Source: Oscillospiraceae bacterium
GTDB lineage: Bacteria; Bacillota; Clostridia; Oscillospirales; Acutalibacteraceae
Assembly: GCA_031268095.1 (NCBI GenBank)
Contig: JAIRXU010000060.1
Location: forward strand, 39,996 to 103,995
Length of the DNA stretch: 64,000 nucleotides
Direction of reading: 5' to 3'
The translations under genes and the position numbers were made by a program. Numbering within the stretch: the stretch's first letter is position 1; each line of letters begins with the position of its first letter. The notes below the pieces were generated by a model that was not told the origin of the DNA, searched no databases, and saw only the letters and a list, made by a program, of their open reading frames with translations. Of the stretch, positions 25,418-34,538 are shown one piece after another.

Positions 25418-27544
25418 TCACAGGTGCAGCACCCGGTCTTTGATCTCCTTGGTTTTGCCGACGTTCCAAAAATTCTCGCCGAGGTAACCGCAGGTCCGGC
25501 GGGTGACGTTCATCCGGGCGCGGTCTTTGTTGTGGCACTGGGGGCATTCCCACTCGAATTCGTCGTTGACGAGGATCTCGCCGTCGAAACCGCATTGATG
25601 GCAGTAATCGGACTTGGTGTTGAATTCCGCGTACTGGATGTTGTCGTAAATAAAACGGACGACGTCTTCCAGCGCCTCGAGGTTGTGCCGCATGTTGGGG
25701 ATCTCAACATAGGAAATCGCGCCGCCGGCGGAAATCCGCTGGAACTGGCTTTCGAAGGTGAACTTCGAGAACGCGTCGATGTGCTCACGCACATCCACAT
25801 GATAGGAATTGGTGTAATAGCCCTTGTCCGTCACATCCTCAATGGTCCCGAAGCGCTCTTTGTCCACGCGGGCAAAGCGGTAACACAGGGACTCAGCCGG
25901 TGTGCCGTAAAGCCCGAAGGAAATGGTCGTCTGTTCCTTCCATTTGTCGGTCGCGGCGCGCATGCGGCGCATGATCTCCAACGCGAACGCGAGCCCCTCC
26001 GGGGTCGTGTGGCTGACGCCTTTCATCAGTTTCGTCACTTCATACAGGCCGATATAGCCCAGGGAAATGGTGCTGTAGCCGTTGAGCAGGTACTTGTCAA
26101 TCTCCTCGCCTTTCTCCAGCCGGGCAATCGCGCCGTACTGCCAGTGGACGGGGCTGACGTCGGATTTGACGCCGCGCAGGGCGTTGTGGCGGCACATCAG
26201 CGCCTCGTAGCACAGTTCCAGCCTCTCCTCAAAGAGCGCCCAGAACGCCTTCTCGTCGCCCTTGGCGAGGATTCCGATCTGGGGCAGGTTCAGGCTGACC
26301 ACGCCCTGGTTGAACCGGCCCTCAAACTGGAAGTTCCCGTCCGCGTCTTTCCAGGGAGTCAGGAAGCTGCGGCAGCCCATGCAGCTGTAGACGTTACCCT
26401 CGTAATTTCCCCGCATCTTCTTGGCGGAAATGTAGTCGGGATAGAGCCGCTTGGCGGAGCACTGGACGGCCAGCTTGGTTAAGTAATCGTATGGCCCGCC
26501 CTTGAGGCAATTATGTTCGTCCAGGACATAGATCAGCTTCGGGAAAGCGGGGGTGACGAAAACACCCTTCTCATTCTTGATCCCCTGGAGCCGCTGGCGC
26601 AGGATTTCTTCAATAATCGCGGCGTTTTCTTCAATATAGGGGTCGTCCTCCCGCAGGTTCATGAACAGCGTCACGAAGGGAGACTGCCCGTTGGTGGTCA
26701 TGAGGGTATTGATTTGGTACTGGACAGTCTGGACCCCGGAGCGCAGTTCGTCCCGCAGCCGGGCGCTGACCAGCTTGTGTTTTGTCCCTTCGTCCACCGC
26801 CTCGCCCGCCTCTTCCTCGATTTGCTTGGCGAACTTTTCGCTGCTGCGGCGCAGGTATTTCCCCAGGTGGCTGATATCTACACTCTGCCCGCCGTATTGG
26901 CTGCTGGCTACGGCGGCGATGATTTGGGTCATGACCGTGCAGGCCACCTGGAAGCTTCTCGGGCTTTCAATCAGTTTCGCGTTCATCACCGTGCCGTTGT
27001 CGAGCATGTCGCCGACGTTGATCAGACAGCAATTGAAAATCGGCTGCAGGAAATAGTCCGCGTCATGGAAGTGAATCGCGCCTTCGTCGTGTGCCTTGGA
27101 TATTTTTTCTGGCAGCAGCATCCGTCTGGTCAGATCCTTCGAGACTTCCCCCGCGATCAAGTCCCGCTGCGTTGCGGCCGTGACGGCGTTTTTGTTGGAG
27201 TTTTCTTCCATGACGTCCTTATTTTTATGCCGGATCAGCGCCAAGATGGAATCATCCGTCGTGTTGGCTTTGCGCACCAGCGCGCGGGTGTAGCGATAGA
27301 TGATATAAGCCTTCGCCAGCGCGTATTTATCCATTTCCATCAGCTTCTGCTCGACCATATCCTGAATATCCTCCACCAGGATACGCGCCCGGCGGATTTT
27401 TTCGATGGAGGCGACGACTGCTTCGATCTGCTCCTCCGTCACGCGGTGCTCTTCTTCGACTGCGTCATTGGCCTTGCGAATGGCCAGCATGATTTTACTT
27501 CGGTCAAAGGCGGCCACCTTGCCGTCCCTCTTGACTACTTTCAT
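25418..27544 (-). CDS. nrdD: Anaerobic ribonucleoside-triphosphate reductase NrdD
   Basis: 708 residues, normal family length. N-terminal ATP-cone (MKVVKRDGKVAAFDRSKI), central ten-stranded barrel (NCCLINVGDML), a C-terminal zinc site (CHQC...CPQC, ~645-667) and the glycyl radical segment RRTCGYLG close to the C-terminus. It reduces ribonucleoside triphosphates to deoxy forms under anaerobic conditions using a glycyl radical made by NrdG. RBS AAAGGGAG precedes ATG 27544. It heads the leftward array and is preceded by a strong promoter and two NrdR-box-like sites. Confidence 0.97.
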   Translation of the reverse strand: MKVVKRDGKVAAFDRSKIMLAIRKANDAVEEEHRVTEEQIEAVVASIEKIRRARILVEDIQDMVEQKLMEMDKYALAKAYIIYRYTRALVRKANTTDDSILALIRHKNKDVMEENSNKNAVTAATQRDLIAGEVSKDLTRRMLLPEKISKAHDEGAIHFHDADYFLQPIFNCCLINVGDMLDNGTVMNAKLIESPRSFQVACTVMTQIIAAVASSQYGGQSVDISHLGKYLRRSSEKFAKQIEEEAGEAVDEGTKHKLVSARLRDELRSGVQTVQYQINTLMTTNGQSPFVTLFMNLREDDPYIEENAAIIEEILRQRLQGIKNEKGVFVTPAFPKLIYVLDEHNCLKGGPYDYLTKLAVQCSAKRLYPDYISAKKMRGNYEGNVYSCMGCRSFLTPWKDADGNFQFEGRFNQGVVSLNLPQIGILAKGDEKAFWALFEERLELCYEALMCRHNALRGVKSDVSPVHWQYGAIARLEKGEEIDKYLLNGYSTISLGYIGLYEVTKLMKGVSHTTPEGLAFALEIMRRMRAATDKWKEQTTISFGLYGTPAESLCYRFARVDKERFGTIEDVTDKGYYTNSYHVDVREHIDAFSKFTFESQFQRISAGGAISYVEIPNMRHNLEALEDVVRFIYDNIQYAEFNTKSDYCHQCGFDGEILVNDEFEWECPQCHNKDRARMNVTRRTCGYLGENFWNVGKTKEIKDRVLHL

Positions 27545-27603
27545 CTCAAGTTCGCTCCCTTTCTCTCTCTAGTCGCAGACGATCTGCGGAAAGACCGGGG
27601 AAC

Positions 27604-27632
27604 ATTATACCAGATTCAAAACCGGAATGCAA
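27604..27632 (-). promoter_or_regulatory. nrdD promoter
   Basis: Minus strand: -35 TTGCAT (27632-27627), 17-nt spacer, -10 TATAAT (27609-27604), 60 nt before the nrdD ATG. Confidence 0.85.
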
Positions 27633-27643
27633 GGGGTTTTTCC

Positions 27644-27658
27644 TACAAAATATAGATT
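27644..27658 (-). promoter_or_regulatory. NrdR-box-like site, proximal
   Basis: Minus strand AATCTATATTTTGTA matches the published NrdR box consensus (ACACWATATMTWGTG) at about 11 of 15 positions, keeping the CTATAT...TGT core. It lies 12 nt upstream of the nrdD -35. Confidence 0.65.
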
Positions 27659-27673
27659 ATTTTTTTATCAGTA

Positions 27674-27688
27674 TACTAGATATAGATT
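27674..27688 (-). promoter_or_regulatory. NrdR-box-like site, distal
   Basis: Minus strand AATCTATATCTAGTA matches the NrdR consensus at about 12 of 15 positions. It starts 30 bp from the proximal site, close to three helical turns, which is the usual arrangement of paired NrdR boxes. Confidence 0.65.
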
Positions 27689-27877
27689 TGCCCGGGCTGG
27701 CAGGAAATTGCGGAAAACGATGGTCCCGTCGGCATAATCGCCTGGCGCACCGTAAGTTTTACCAAAAATTCCCCGTTTCGGAATAAATTCTCCGCCGCCG
27801 CGCAAACTATGCGGGATAACGTGACCAGCGTTCTCCCGACAAGCCGGAGGATGCCATTCCCGAAAGGAGGTCCGCCC

Positions 27878-28408
27878 TTGCGCCACAGTTCTCTGACCGC
27901 CGTCCTGTACGGCGACGTTCGGGACAGCTCTCTGAGCCTGCCCCTCTGCCGCAGCCTCGAGCGCCTGGGCGGTGTCATCTATGTCGGCCCCGGCTGCGTC
28001 AGCGTCTTCGGCCAGGGGCAGCGCTGCCTGCTTGCGGAACTCGGCCGACCGGAATCCTGCGGCGGGGAAGAAGCATTGCTGATCCTAAAACGGGACGAAC
28101 CTTTTCCAAGGGAGATGAGCTTGCCGCCCCGGCTGACGGTGATTGCCGCCCAGCCGAAACCGGAGGACTTCCCGCCGGGCCGCGCCGTCGAGTGGATCTC
28201 CTGCGGCGGCGTAAACAACACATTGGCCCTCTCGAGCTTGCGGGAAGACTGTGCGGTGGTGGAGCTGCGCCGGACCGTCAGCCTGCCCGGCGGAGGAACG
28301 AGGGAACCGGGCGAACTGCTGTTCCGCCTGCCCGCGCCGATGGAGGGGTATCCCCTGCTGTGCTGCTGCGCGGTGGAACTGCTGCTGGAACCATGGCGCG
28401 GCAGCTGA
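27878..28408 (+). CDS. Hypothetical protein (176 aa)
   Basis: I do not recognise a family. The protein opens with HSSLTAVLYGDVRDSSL and contains VEWISCGGVNNTLALSSL and a Cys-rich VELLLEPW end region; no signal peptide or membrane segment is visible. Start: AAAGGAGG (27863-27870) lies 7 nt before TTG 27878, a far better signal than for the in-frame ATG 27809 or 27851. It stands alone, divergent from nrdD. GVNNTL-type wording suggests a regulator or small binding protein but gives no function. Confidence 0.6.
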   Translation: MRHSSLTAVLYGDVRDSSLSLPLCRSLERLGGVIYVGPGCVSVFGQGQRCLLAELGRPESCGGEEALLILKRDEPFPREMSLPPRLTVIAAQPKPEDFPPGRAVEWISCGGVNNTLALSSLREDCAVVELRRTVSLPGGGTREPGELLFRLPAPMEGYPLLCCCAVELLLEPWRGS

Positions 28409-28484
28409 TTTTTTCTATCACAAATCATATAAATGTAAATCATCGCAAGCAATGGCAGAAAATCACAAAAAAGCCGCAAAAAAA

Positions 28485-29336
28485 TCAAAGCTTTTCTGCG
28501 CGGTTTTCGTCCAGGAACCGCCGCAGCGCGTCTTCCCACGCCGGCAGGGGCTCGTAGCCAGCCGCCAGCAGGGCGCGGGGGGAGAGGCGGGAATTCTTGG
28601 GCCGCCGCGCCGCCTGCGGGTAGTCCGACGAGGGGATAGGGATTACCCGGGCGGGGAGCTCCGCCGCCCGCAGGATTGCCGCGGCGAAGTCCGCCCAGGA
28701 GCAGCAGCCCCCGTTCGAAGCATGATAGATGCCGGTCTGGGGCCGCTCCGCCATGTCCAGCAACAGCCGCGCCAGATCCGCCGTGTAGGTCGGCGCGCCG
28801 ACTTGGTCTTCCACCACCCGCAGCTCCGGCTGCTCCGCGCCCAAACGCAGCATGGTCTTGACGAAGTTGCCGCCGTGCGCCCCGAAGACCCAGGACGTCC
28901 GAACGATCATATGCCTTGGGTTCCGGGTGGCGGCCAGTTCCCCCAGCCACTTCGTCTTGCCGTAAACGCTCAGCGGGGCGGGCCGATCTTCCGGCTCCCA
29001 GGGCCGGTTTCCGCTTCCGTCGAATACATAGTCCGTGCTGATGTATATCAGCCAAAGGTCCCGTCTGGCGCAGCAGCCCGCCAGCGCGGCTGTGCCGCCC
29101 TCATTGACCGCCCGGGCCAAGTCCGGCTCGTTTTCCGCCCGGTCTACCGCCGTGTAGGCCGCACAGTGGACAACGGCGTCCGGCAGGGCCGCTTCCAGCG
29201 CGGCGCAAACCGCTTCGCGGTCGGCCAGGTCAAAATCCGCCCGGTCCACGCCCAAGGCTTCGTGCCCCCGGCGCAAAGCCTCCCGGCAGACGTCACGGCC
29301 CAGCTGGCCTTCAGCCCCGGTGATCAAAATGCGCAA
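28485..29336 (-). CDS. rmlD: dTDP-4-dehydrorhamnose reductase
   Basis: 283 residues, extended short-chain dehydrogenase: Rossmann motif GAEGQLGRD, catalytic YGKTK and STDYVFDG. It reduces dTDP-4-keto-L-rhamnose to dTDP-L-rhamnose with NAD(P)H, the last step of nucleotide-rhamnose synthesis. It is the third gene of a leftward rmlA-rmlC-rmlD set; the dehydratase rmlB is not in the window. Confidence 0.93.
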   Translation of the reverse strand: MRILITGAEGQLGRDVCREALRRGHEALGVDRADFDLADREAVCAALEAALPDAVVHCAAYTAVDRAENEPDLARAVNEGGTAALAGCCARRDLWLIYISTDYVFDGSGNRPWEPEDRPAPLSVYGKTKWLGELAATRNPRHMIVRTSWVFGAHGGNFVKTMLRLGAEQPELRVVEDQVGAPTYTADLARLLLDMAERPQTGIYHASNGGCCSWADFAAAILRAAELPARVIPIPSSDYPQAARRPKNSRLSPRALLAAGYEPLPAWEDALRRFLDENRAEKL

Positions 29337-29458
29337 GGGCAGACACCTCCCCTATCTGTGTCGTCTAAACTTAACATAAATAGCATAAATATCCAGATCC
29401 AGCCAGAAATCCTCGGGGGATTCTCCTGCGGGACTTTGCACCGCCCCGCCCTGTGTCT

Positions 29459-30016
29459 TTATCCTTCGTACGGGAACGTCAGCCCTGCGTCGTTCCAGTA
29501 CGGAGCGTCGGCGTCCTTGGCGGAAAGAATCGGCTTTGTTATGCCCCAGCGGATGCCAAACCGAGGGTCATCGAAGCGAATGCTCCGGTCATGCTCCGGG
29601 GCGTAGGGCGCGTCCACTTTATAGAAAACCTCCGTGTCGTCGGCAAGTGTCAGGAACCCGTGCAGGCAGCCCCGGGGGATCCAAAGCTGCCGCCGGTTCT
29701 CGCCGCTGAGCTCCGCCGAGACCCACTGAAGATACGTTGGCGAGCCTTGCCGCACATCGACCGCCACATCCAGCACCGCGCCGCGCAGGCAGGAGAAGAG
29801 CTTCCCCTGGGCCATTGGCGGCGCCTGGCAGTGCAGGCCACGGAGGGTGCCCCGCTGGGCGGAGTACGAGCGGTTGTCCTGAACAAACGAGGCGGAGAAC
29901 CCCAGCTTGCGCAGGATCGTTTCATTGTACATTTCATAAAACCAGCCGCGGCTGTCGCCAAACACGGTCGGCTCCAACAGGAACACCCCGGGAATGTTCA
30001 GCTCTGACGCTCTCAA
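29459..30016 (-). CDS. rmlC: dTDP-4-dehydrorhamnose 3,5-epimerase
   Basis: 185 residues, cupin fold: FGDSRGWFYEMYN, QDNRSYSAQRGTLRGLHCQ (catalytic His), DVAVDVR and IPRGCLHGFLTL. It epimerises the 4-keto sugar at C3 and C5 before RmlD acts. It follows rmlA after a 148-nt gap in which I see only a possible 24-codon ORF and no terminator. Confidence 0.93.
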   Translation of the reverse strand: MRASELNIPGVFLLEPTVFGDSRGWFYEMYNETILRKLGFSASFVQDNRSYSAQRGTLRGLHCQAPPMAQGKLFSCLRGAVLDVAVDVRQGSPTYLQWVSAELSGENRRQLWIPRGCLHGFLTLADDTEVFYKVDAPYAPEHDRSIRFDDPRFGIRWGITKPILSAKDADAPYWNDAGLTFPYEG

Positions 30017-30164
30017 GGAGATTCTCCGTTCCGTATTTTAATTTTATTTTCCAGTGAATGACGAAAGGATTTTGGGTGTTCGGCGCGACAAAAGCAAGAA
30101 AGGGCGGCTCACCTCCATAAAACTTAAGCCAAATCCCCCGCCCGGTTTCTATTCCCAGCCACAA

Positions 30165-31121
30165 TCAATCATATTTTCCGTCTTCGTCCGTCTCGCCGCC
30201 CGCCGCTTCGCTGCCCCATTGGGGGCGGGGTTCGTGCGCCTCACCGTAGAGGATTTTCCCCTCGCTGACGCGCAGCAAATGTTTTCCATATTCGCTCATC
30301 CCGTATTTGCGGGCGGAACAGAGCAACTGTTCCTGGGTGATCCAGCGCATATGATAGGCAATTTCTTCCGGAGCGGAAATTTTAATCCCCTGCAACCGCT
30401 CAATGTGCTGCACAAAGTTGGCCGCGTCCATAAGATTGCCTACCGTCCCGGTATCCAGCCAGGCGAACCCCCGGCCGAGGATCTTGACGTCCAGGTCGCC
30501 GCAGTCAAGATACCGCTGGTTGATGTCCGTAATTTCCAGCTCTCCCCGCCAGGAGGGCTTGAGTGATTTGGCAAATTCCACCACGCGGTTGTCGTAAAAA
30601 TAGAGGCCCGTGACGGCGTAGTTGGATTTGGGGATCTCCGGTTTTTCTTCGATGGAAATCACTTCGCTGTTGTCGCCAAACTCCACCACCCCGAACGATT
30701 GCGGGCGCTCGACGTAATAGCCGAAAATGGTGGCGCGGTTCTCCTGCTTGGCCGCCCGGCGCAGCATGTGACCCAGCCCGTTGCCGTAAAAGATATTGTC
30801 CCCCAAAATCATGGCAACATTATCGTCCCCAATGAAATCTTCCCCGATCAGGAAGGCTTGGGCCAAACCGTCGGGGCTGGGCTGGACGGCATAGTCCAGC
30901 TTCAGGCCGAACTGCTCGCCGGTCCCCAAGAGGGTTTCGAACTTTGGTGTGTCGTTCGGTGTGGAGATAATCAGAATTTCCCGGATCCCTGCTAACATCA
31001 GAGTCGCCAATGGATAGTAGATCATTGGTTTGTCATAGACGGGAAGGAGCTGCTTGCTGGTAACCATGGTCAAGGGGTAAAGCCTGGTTCCGGATCCACC
31101 GGCAAGGATGATACCTTTCAT
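30165..31121 (-). CDS. rmlA: Glucose-1-phosphate thymidylyltransferase
   Basis: 318 residues. Nucleotidyltransferase signature [31 protein letters not shown] and [10 protein letters not shown]. It makes dTDP-glucose, the entry step to dTDP-rhamnose for surface polysaccharides. Start ATG 31121 follows AGAAGGA; the open frame upstream to 31199 is not homologous. Slightly longer than usual, with an acidic C-terminal tail. Confidence 0.95.
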   Translation of the reverse strand: MKGIILAGGSGTRLYPLTMVTSKQLLPVYDKPMIYYPLATLMLAGIREILIISTPNDTPKFETLLGTGEQFGLKLDYAVQPSPDGLAQAFLIGEDFIGDDNVAMILGDNIFYGNGLGHMLRRAAKQENRATIFGYYVERPQSFGVVEFGDNSEVISIEEKPEIPKSNYAVTGLYFYDNRVVEFAKSLKPSWRGELEITDINQRYLDCGDLDVKILGRGFAWLDTGTVGNLMDAANFVQHIERLQGIKISAPEEIAYHMRWITQEQLLCSARKYGMSEYGKHLLRVSEGKILYGEAHEPRPQWGSEAAGGETDEDGKYD

Positions 31122-31258
31122 GCTGAAGTTCCTTCTTTCCCTAAATCTTCCTTTCCATCTTGCCCTTGCCGCACACAAGCATGCGCCCCCACATACCAAC
31201 GCCCTTCAACCTGTCCAACTGCACAAAGCCATACTTCACTCCACACACTCTGTTGTGG

Positions 31259-31287
31259 ATTATACCACATTTTTTGCCGTTCGTCAA
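31259..31287 (-). promoter_or_regulatory. Promoter of the rml genes
   Basis: Minus strand: -35 TTGACG (31287-31282), 17-nt spacer, -10 TATAAT (31264-31259), about 135 nt before the rmlA start. Confidence 0.8.
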
Positions 31288-31317
31288 TCCGCCTTTTGCG
31301 CTGGGCAGAAAAAAACC

Positions 31318-31345
31318 TTGCAATGCGCTGAAAATCTGGTATAAT
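31318..31345 (+). promoter_or_regulatory. Promoter of the exported/membrane protein cluster
   Basis: -35 TTGCAA (31318-31323), 16-nt spacer, -10 TATAAT (31340-31345), divergent from the rml promoter 30 bp away. The start codon follows at 31388. Confidence 0.75.
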
Positions 31346-31387
31346 GGAAGCATCGGAACGTGTTCCGGCGCATTTTGGAAAGGATCG

Positions 31388-32287
31388 ATGGGAATGCGAA
31401 ACCAGCAAAATTCGAAAAAACAAAAATTTCCGCGCGGCGGATGGGCTCTGCTGGGCATTCTGTTCTGCCTGCTTCTCCTGCCCCGTCTGCTGGCTGCCGC
31501 GGAGCCGACGTCCGCCCCGACGTCCAGCGTCCCGGCAACGTCCGCCCCTGCCTCAGAAGCCGCGGCAACCCAATGGGACCCCACCGGCGAGAGCGAACCG
31601 CCGGAGGAGAGCGAGACAGAAACCACCCTGGGCTACTACACGGATGAGGACGGCAGCACCTGGCCGCTGCCTCCGGTTATTATTACCTCCGCCGCGCCGA
31701 CCACGGCAAAGCCCACCACGACGAAACGCACCACCACTAAGCCCACCACCACCGCGCGGCCCGACCGGCTCCCTGACAACTGGTACGACGTCCCGCGGGG
31801 AACAATGCCCACTTTCTTTGAGGTTGTTACCAATGAACGGGGAGAGACGCTGCTGGTCCCTGTCGTCAGCAGCGAAGCGGACACCGATTGGATGACCGGC
31901 ACCGACCAGCAGGAAGATCCCTCCACCCGCAAGATCATCACCATTGCGGCGATCGCGGTGGGGGTGTTGTGCGCGGTGCTGGTGGCCGTGCTGCTGCTGA
32001 GCCGGAAAAAAGACCCGCCGGAAGACGGGCGCGTTGTCCCCAACCCCCGCTTCCGCCCCCTTGCCCCGCCGGAACCGGCGCGGGAAGATTCGGGGCTGCT
32101 GATCGAACCGGATCTGCTTGCGGATACCGCGGAACCGGCAGAAAAATCCCTGCCGGACGATGCGGCCGGCTCCCCGGAAGCGGAATCCTCCCCTGCGGAA
32201 ACCTTCCCGGAAGAGGAAGACCCAACGGCGCCGCGCAACCCCTGGTCTTTGCAGCAGGATTCCCCCGACCAAACGGAAAAGGAGTAA
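31388..32287 (+). CDS. Surface protein with Thr/Pro-rich spacer and C-terminal membrane anchor
   Basis: 299 residues. A signal peptide (basic N-terminus, then ALLGILFCLLLLPRLL) is followed by a low-complexity Ser/Thr/Pro/Glu region, a repeated TTKP/TTKR spacer around residues 115-130, a short conserved patch (NWYDVPRGTMPTFFEV), a membrane segment (~183-205) and an acidic cytoplasmic tail. The topology is that of a single-pass sensor or anchor. No enzymatic domain is seen. GAAAGGAT precedes ATG 31388; ATG 31394 is an alternative. The next gene starts 6 nt after the stop. Confidence 0.7.
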   Translation: MGMRNQQNSKKQKFPRGGWALLGILFCLLLLPRLLAAAEPTSAPTSSVPATSAPASEAAATQWDPTGESEPPEESETETTLGYYTDEDGSTWPLPPVIITSAAPTTAKPTTTKRTTTKPTTTARPDRLPDNWYDVPRGTMPTFFEVVTNERGETLLVPVVSSEADTDWMTGTDQQEDPSTRKIITIAAIAVGVLCAVLVAVLLLSRKKDPPEDGRVVPNPRFRPLAPPEPAREDSGLLIEPDLLADTAEPAEKSLPDDAAGSPEAESSPAETFPEEEDPTAPRNPWSLQQDSPDQTEKE

Positions 32288-32293
32288 TTGTGT

Positions 32294-33148
32294 ATGAGTC
32301 TTGCCCCCATTTCTCCCTGGCGGCGCATCCGCCAAGAACCGAAACTCTGGCAAAAAATTTACTGGTGGCTGATCCGGATCTGCTTTATTTACGGACTGAT
32401 CTGCACCGTTTGCTGGCATATGGAGCATCCGCCCGCTTTTGCGCTGCTGATCACCGCGCCGGCGCAGGTGGACGCCACAAAACTGCTGCTTATGATGATC
32501 GTCCATCTGCCGGTTACCTTTCTTTGGGAAATCTTTCAGTTTTTGCCTGAAAAAAGCATCTTCCGTTTCGTGCCCGCCTACTTTCAAAACTTCTCCGCCC
32601 CTTTCGCGCTGGCAACCGGCTTCATGGGCGCATTCGTGAACTGGTACTACGACATGTGGTGGTGGGATAAGGTCATTCATTTTCTCGGCGGCGGCCTCTG
32701 TATCATTTTAGGATATGAGCTCTTCTCCGCCATGCAGCGGCGGCGCAAGGTCACTGTCCCCATGAGCATCCTGCTTTGGGCCTGCTTTGGGATGTGCTTC
32801 ATCGTCGGCACGGTCTGGGAACTGTTCGAATTCAGCTTTGACGAATTCTTCGGCGGCGATACGCAGCACTGGAACCTTGTCCTGGCGGAGGCTGCGGGCA
32901 TGGCAAAACACGTTTTCCCGCCGCCCGTCCTGGGAGGAGAATTCGACGCCGCGTCCTATGCCTGGCAATGGGAGCATCGTTTCGCGCTGATGGATACCAT
33001 GGGCGACATCATTATGAACACCGCCGGCGGCGTTCTGTTCATCGTTCCGCTGCGGATTTTCCCCTATCACCACCGGGGGCCGAACAATCTTAACCGGCTT
33101 TCTCCCGTGCCGGCGGAAGCCGAAGGAAAAATTGAGATCACCGTCTAA
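32294..33148 (+). CDS. Polytopic membrane protein (DUF2238/YjdF-like)
   Basis: 284 residues with about six membrane segments. The motif YYDMWWWDKVIHFLGGG, and VGTVWELFEFSFDEF after it, resemble the DUF2238 family, whose function is unknown. Conserved Asp, His and Glu residues near membrane faces could bind a metal. AAGGAG lies 9 nt before ATG 32294; a TTG at 32288 is less well placed. It sits between two exported proteins in a rightward cluster. Confidence 0.7.
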   Translation: MSLAPISPWRRIRQEPKLWQKIYWWLIRICFIYGLICTVCWHMEHPPAFALLITAPAQVDATKLLLMMIVHLPVTFLWEIFQFLPEKSIFRFVPAYFQNFSAPFALATGFMGAFVNWYYDMWWWDKVIHFLGGGLCIILGYELFSAMQRRRKVTVPMSILLWACFGMCFIVGTVWELFEFSFDEFFGGDTQHWNLVLAEAAGMAKHVFPPPVLGGEFDAASYAWQWEHRFALMDTMGDIIMNTAGGVLFIVPLRIFPYHHRGPNNLNRLSPVPAEAEGKIEITV

Positions 33149-33183
33149 AGGATTTTCTATATGTCAGAAAGGAGCTTTTGCCC

Positions 33184-33681
33184 ATGAAACGACCGATGGC
33201 GCTGCTGCTCTGCGCCGCGCTGCTGTTTGGCGGCCTCTTCGCGCTGGCGGGCTGCCAGACCGGCGGAGGCAAAAAAGAAAACGCCAGCACCAGCGAGCCC
33301 ACCAGCTGGAACAGAGAGGAAGCCGCGGCCCGCATCCCCGTCGAGCCCTTCCAGGCCTCCGACTACCTGCCCAAGGCCAACCCCGACAATTTGCCGGAAA
33401 AAGTCCGGAACATTAAGACATATGAAGTGAAAGACACCATCGCCGCGACCATGCTCGCCAACGCCGTCTGGCAAAAAGCCTACCCTCTCGGCTCCGAACG
33501 CCTGCAATATGAGCACAGCGAAATCACCGTCCACCGCGACGAGGCCGCAAAGATCTGGCTGATCATCGGCATACCCACCGTAACAAGCATTCCGGAATTT
33601 GGAAATTGCTACGTCATGTTCCGCGATTCCGGGGAAGTCCTGGGCGTCTGGATGGACAGCGCCCCGGCAACCGCTCCCTAA
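33184..33681 (+). CDS. Small lipoprotein
   Basis: 165 residues. Lipoprotein signal with lipobox LAGC at about residue 24, a polar linker (GGGKKENASTSEPTS), and a ~100-residue compact domain whose second half (AAKIWLIIGIP..., YVMFRDSGEVLGVWMD) resembles NTF2-fold domains; that resemblance is tentative. AAAGGAG precedes ATG 33184. A strong terminator follows at 33693-33723, ending the three-gene cluster. Confidence 0.7.
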   Translation: MKRPMALLLCAALLFGGLFALAGCQTGGGKKENASTSEPTSWNREEAAARIPVEPFQASDYLPKANPDNLPEKVRNIKTYEVKDTIAATMLANAVWQKAYPLGSERLQYEHSEITVHRDEAAKIWLIIGIPTVTSIPEFGNCYVMFRDSGEVLGVWMDSAPATAP

Positions 33682-33692
33682 AAGCGCAGCGG

Positions 33693-33723
33693 CGCCGCCT
33701 GCATTTGCAGGCGGCGTTTTTTT
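33693..33723 (+). terminator. Rho-independent terminator
   Basis: Perfect 11-bp stem CGCCGCCTGCA/TGCAGGCGGCG with a 2-nt loop, followed by seven Ts. Confidence 0.95.
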
Positions 33724-33754
33724 GGAACCGCTTCTTCTTCCTGCTGGCAGGGGC

Positions 33755-34429
33755 TCAGTACTGCATATCCAGCGGCAAGCCAGAACCGACAGCCAGGGCC
33801 GTCAGGCGCTGCCAGGTGGCGCAGCCGACGATGCCGTCAGGCGTCAGACTGCGCCGGGACTGGAACTGCACGACAGCGGCGCGGGTCGCCGGGCCGAAGT
33901 TGCCGTCAATGGTGAGGTTCGCGTTCTGGAGCAAGTTCAGCGCATCCTGAAGGATGCAGACATACACGCCCCGCATCCCCTCCCGCGTGAGTGGGTAACC
34001 GGCGGAACAGGCTGCGGGCAGGCTGCGGCGGTCCATGTGCACCCATGTCGGCGTGAGGGACGCCGGCTCAACGTACGTCCAGAGCCCGCTGCTGCTGGCC
34101 AGCTGGCGCATTTTCGTCCGTTCGGCGTTGGTGAGGTTCTGGGCGCAGTCAAAGGATACCCCGGCGTAATGCTGGCTTTGCGACGCGTGCCCTCCCTCGC
34201 CGATGCGGCGAAAGCAATAGGGCAGGTAGATCGGGCGGTTCCAAAGGGCGCGGAACTGAACCCAGGACTGCATGGCTGCCCGCTGGGTCCAAAGCAGGAA
34301 GGACTGGGAGGTTCCCCGGAATTCCCCCACCAGCAGCGTCTGGTTGGCGTAGGGCATGGGTTCGGTGAACGCTCGCTCAAAGCGTTCCATGCGGTCTGTC
34401 TGATTGTTATACACCAGGATGGTGGCCAT
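33755..34429 (-). CDS. Peptidoglycan-binding protein with M15-like N-domain
   Basis: 224 residues. The C-terminal ~65 residues form a PG_binding_1 domain (LQNANLTIDGNFGPATRAAVVQF, LTPDGIVGCATW). The N-domain has an M15-like His/Asp pattern: GGHASQSQHYAGVSFD and WVHMDRR, expected to bind zinc in D,D- or L,D-carboxypeptidase-like enzymes. No signal peptide is visible, which is common for such proteins deployed in the mother cell or released by lysis. Start ATG 34429 follows GGAGAGGGG. It is monocistronic and convergent with the lipoprotein gene. Confidence 0.8.
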   Translation of the reverse strand: MATILVYNNQTDRMERFERAFTEPMPYANQTLLVGEFRGTSQSFLLWTQRAAMQSWVQFRALWNRPIYLPYCFRRIGEGGHASQSQHYAGVSFDCAQNLTNAERTKMRQLASSSGLWTYVEPASLTPTWVHMDRRSLPAACSAGYPLTREGMRGVYVCILQDALNLLQNANLTIDGNFGPATRAAVVQFQSRRSLTPDGIVGCATWQRLTALAVGSGLPLDMQY

Positions 34430-34538
34430 AGCGCAACCCCTCTCCGTTTCAGTGCTACAGCATATGAAACGGCGGGGTAAAAAATACCGGCACGGGAGCG
34501 TCCACAAAAAATGATGTCCTGAAAAAGCCAACACGGTG

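Noticed and set aside
30017..30164. 24-codon ORF with ATGGAGGTGAGC between rmlA and rmlC
   Set aside because: No separate RBS, no homology signal, and short enough to arise by chance.
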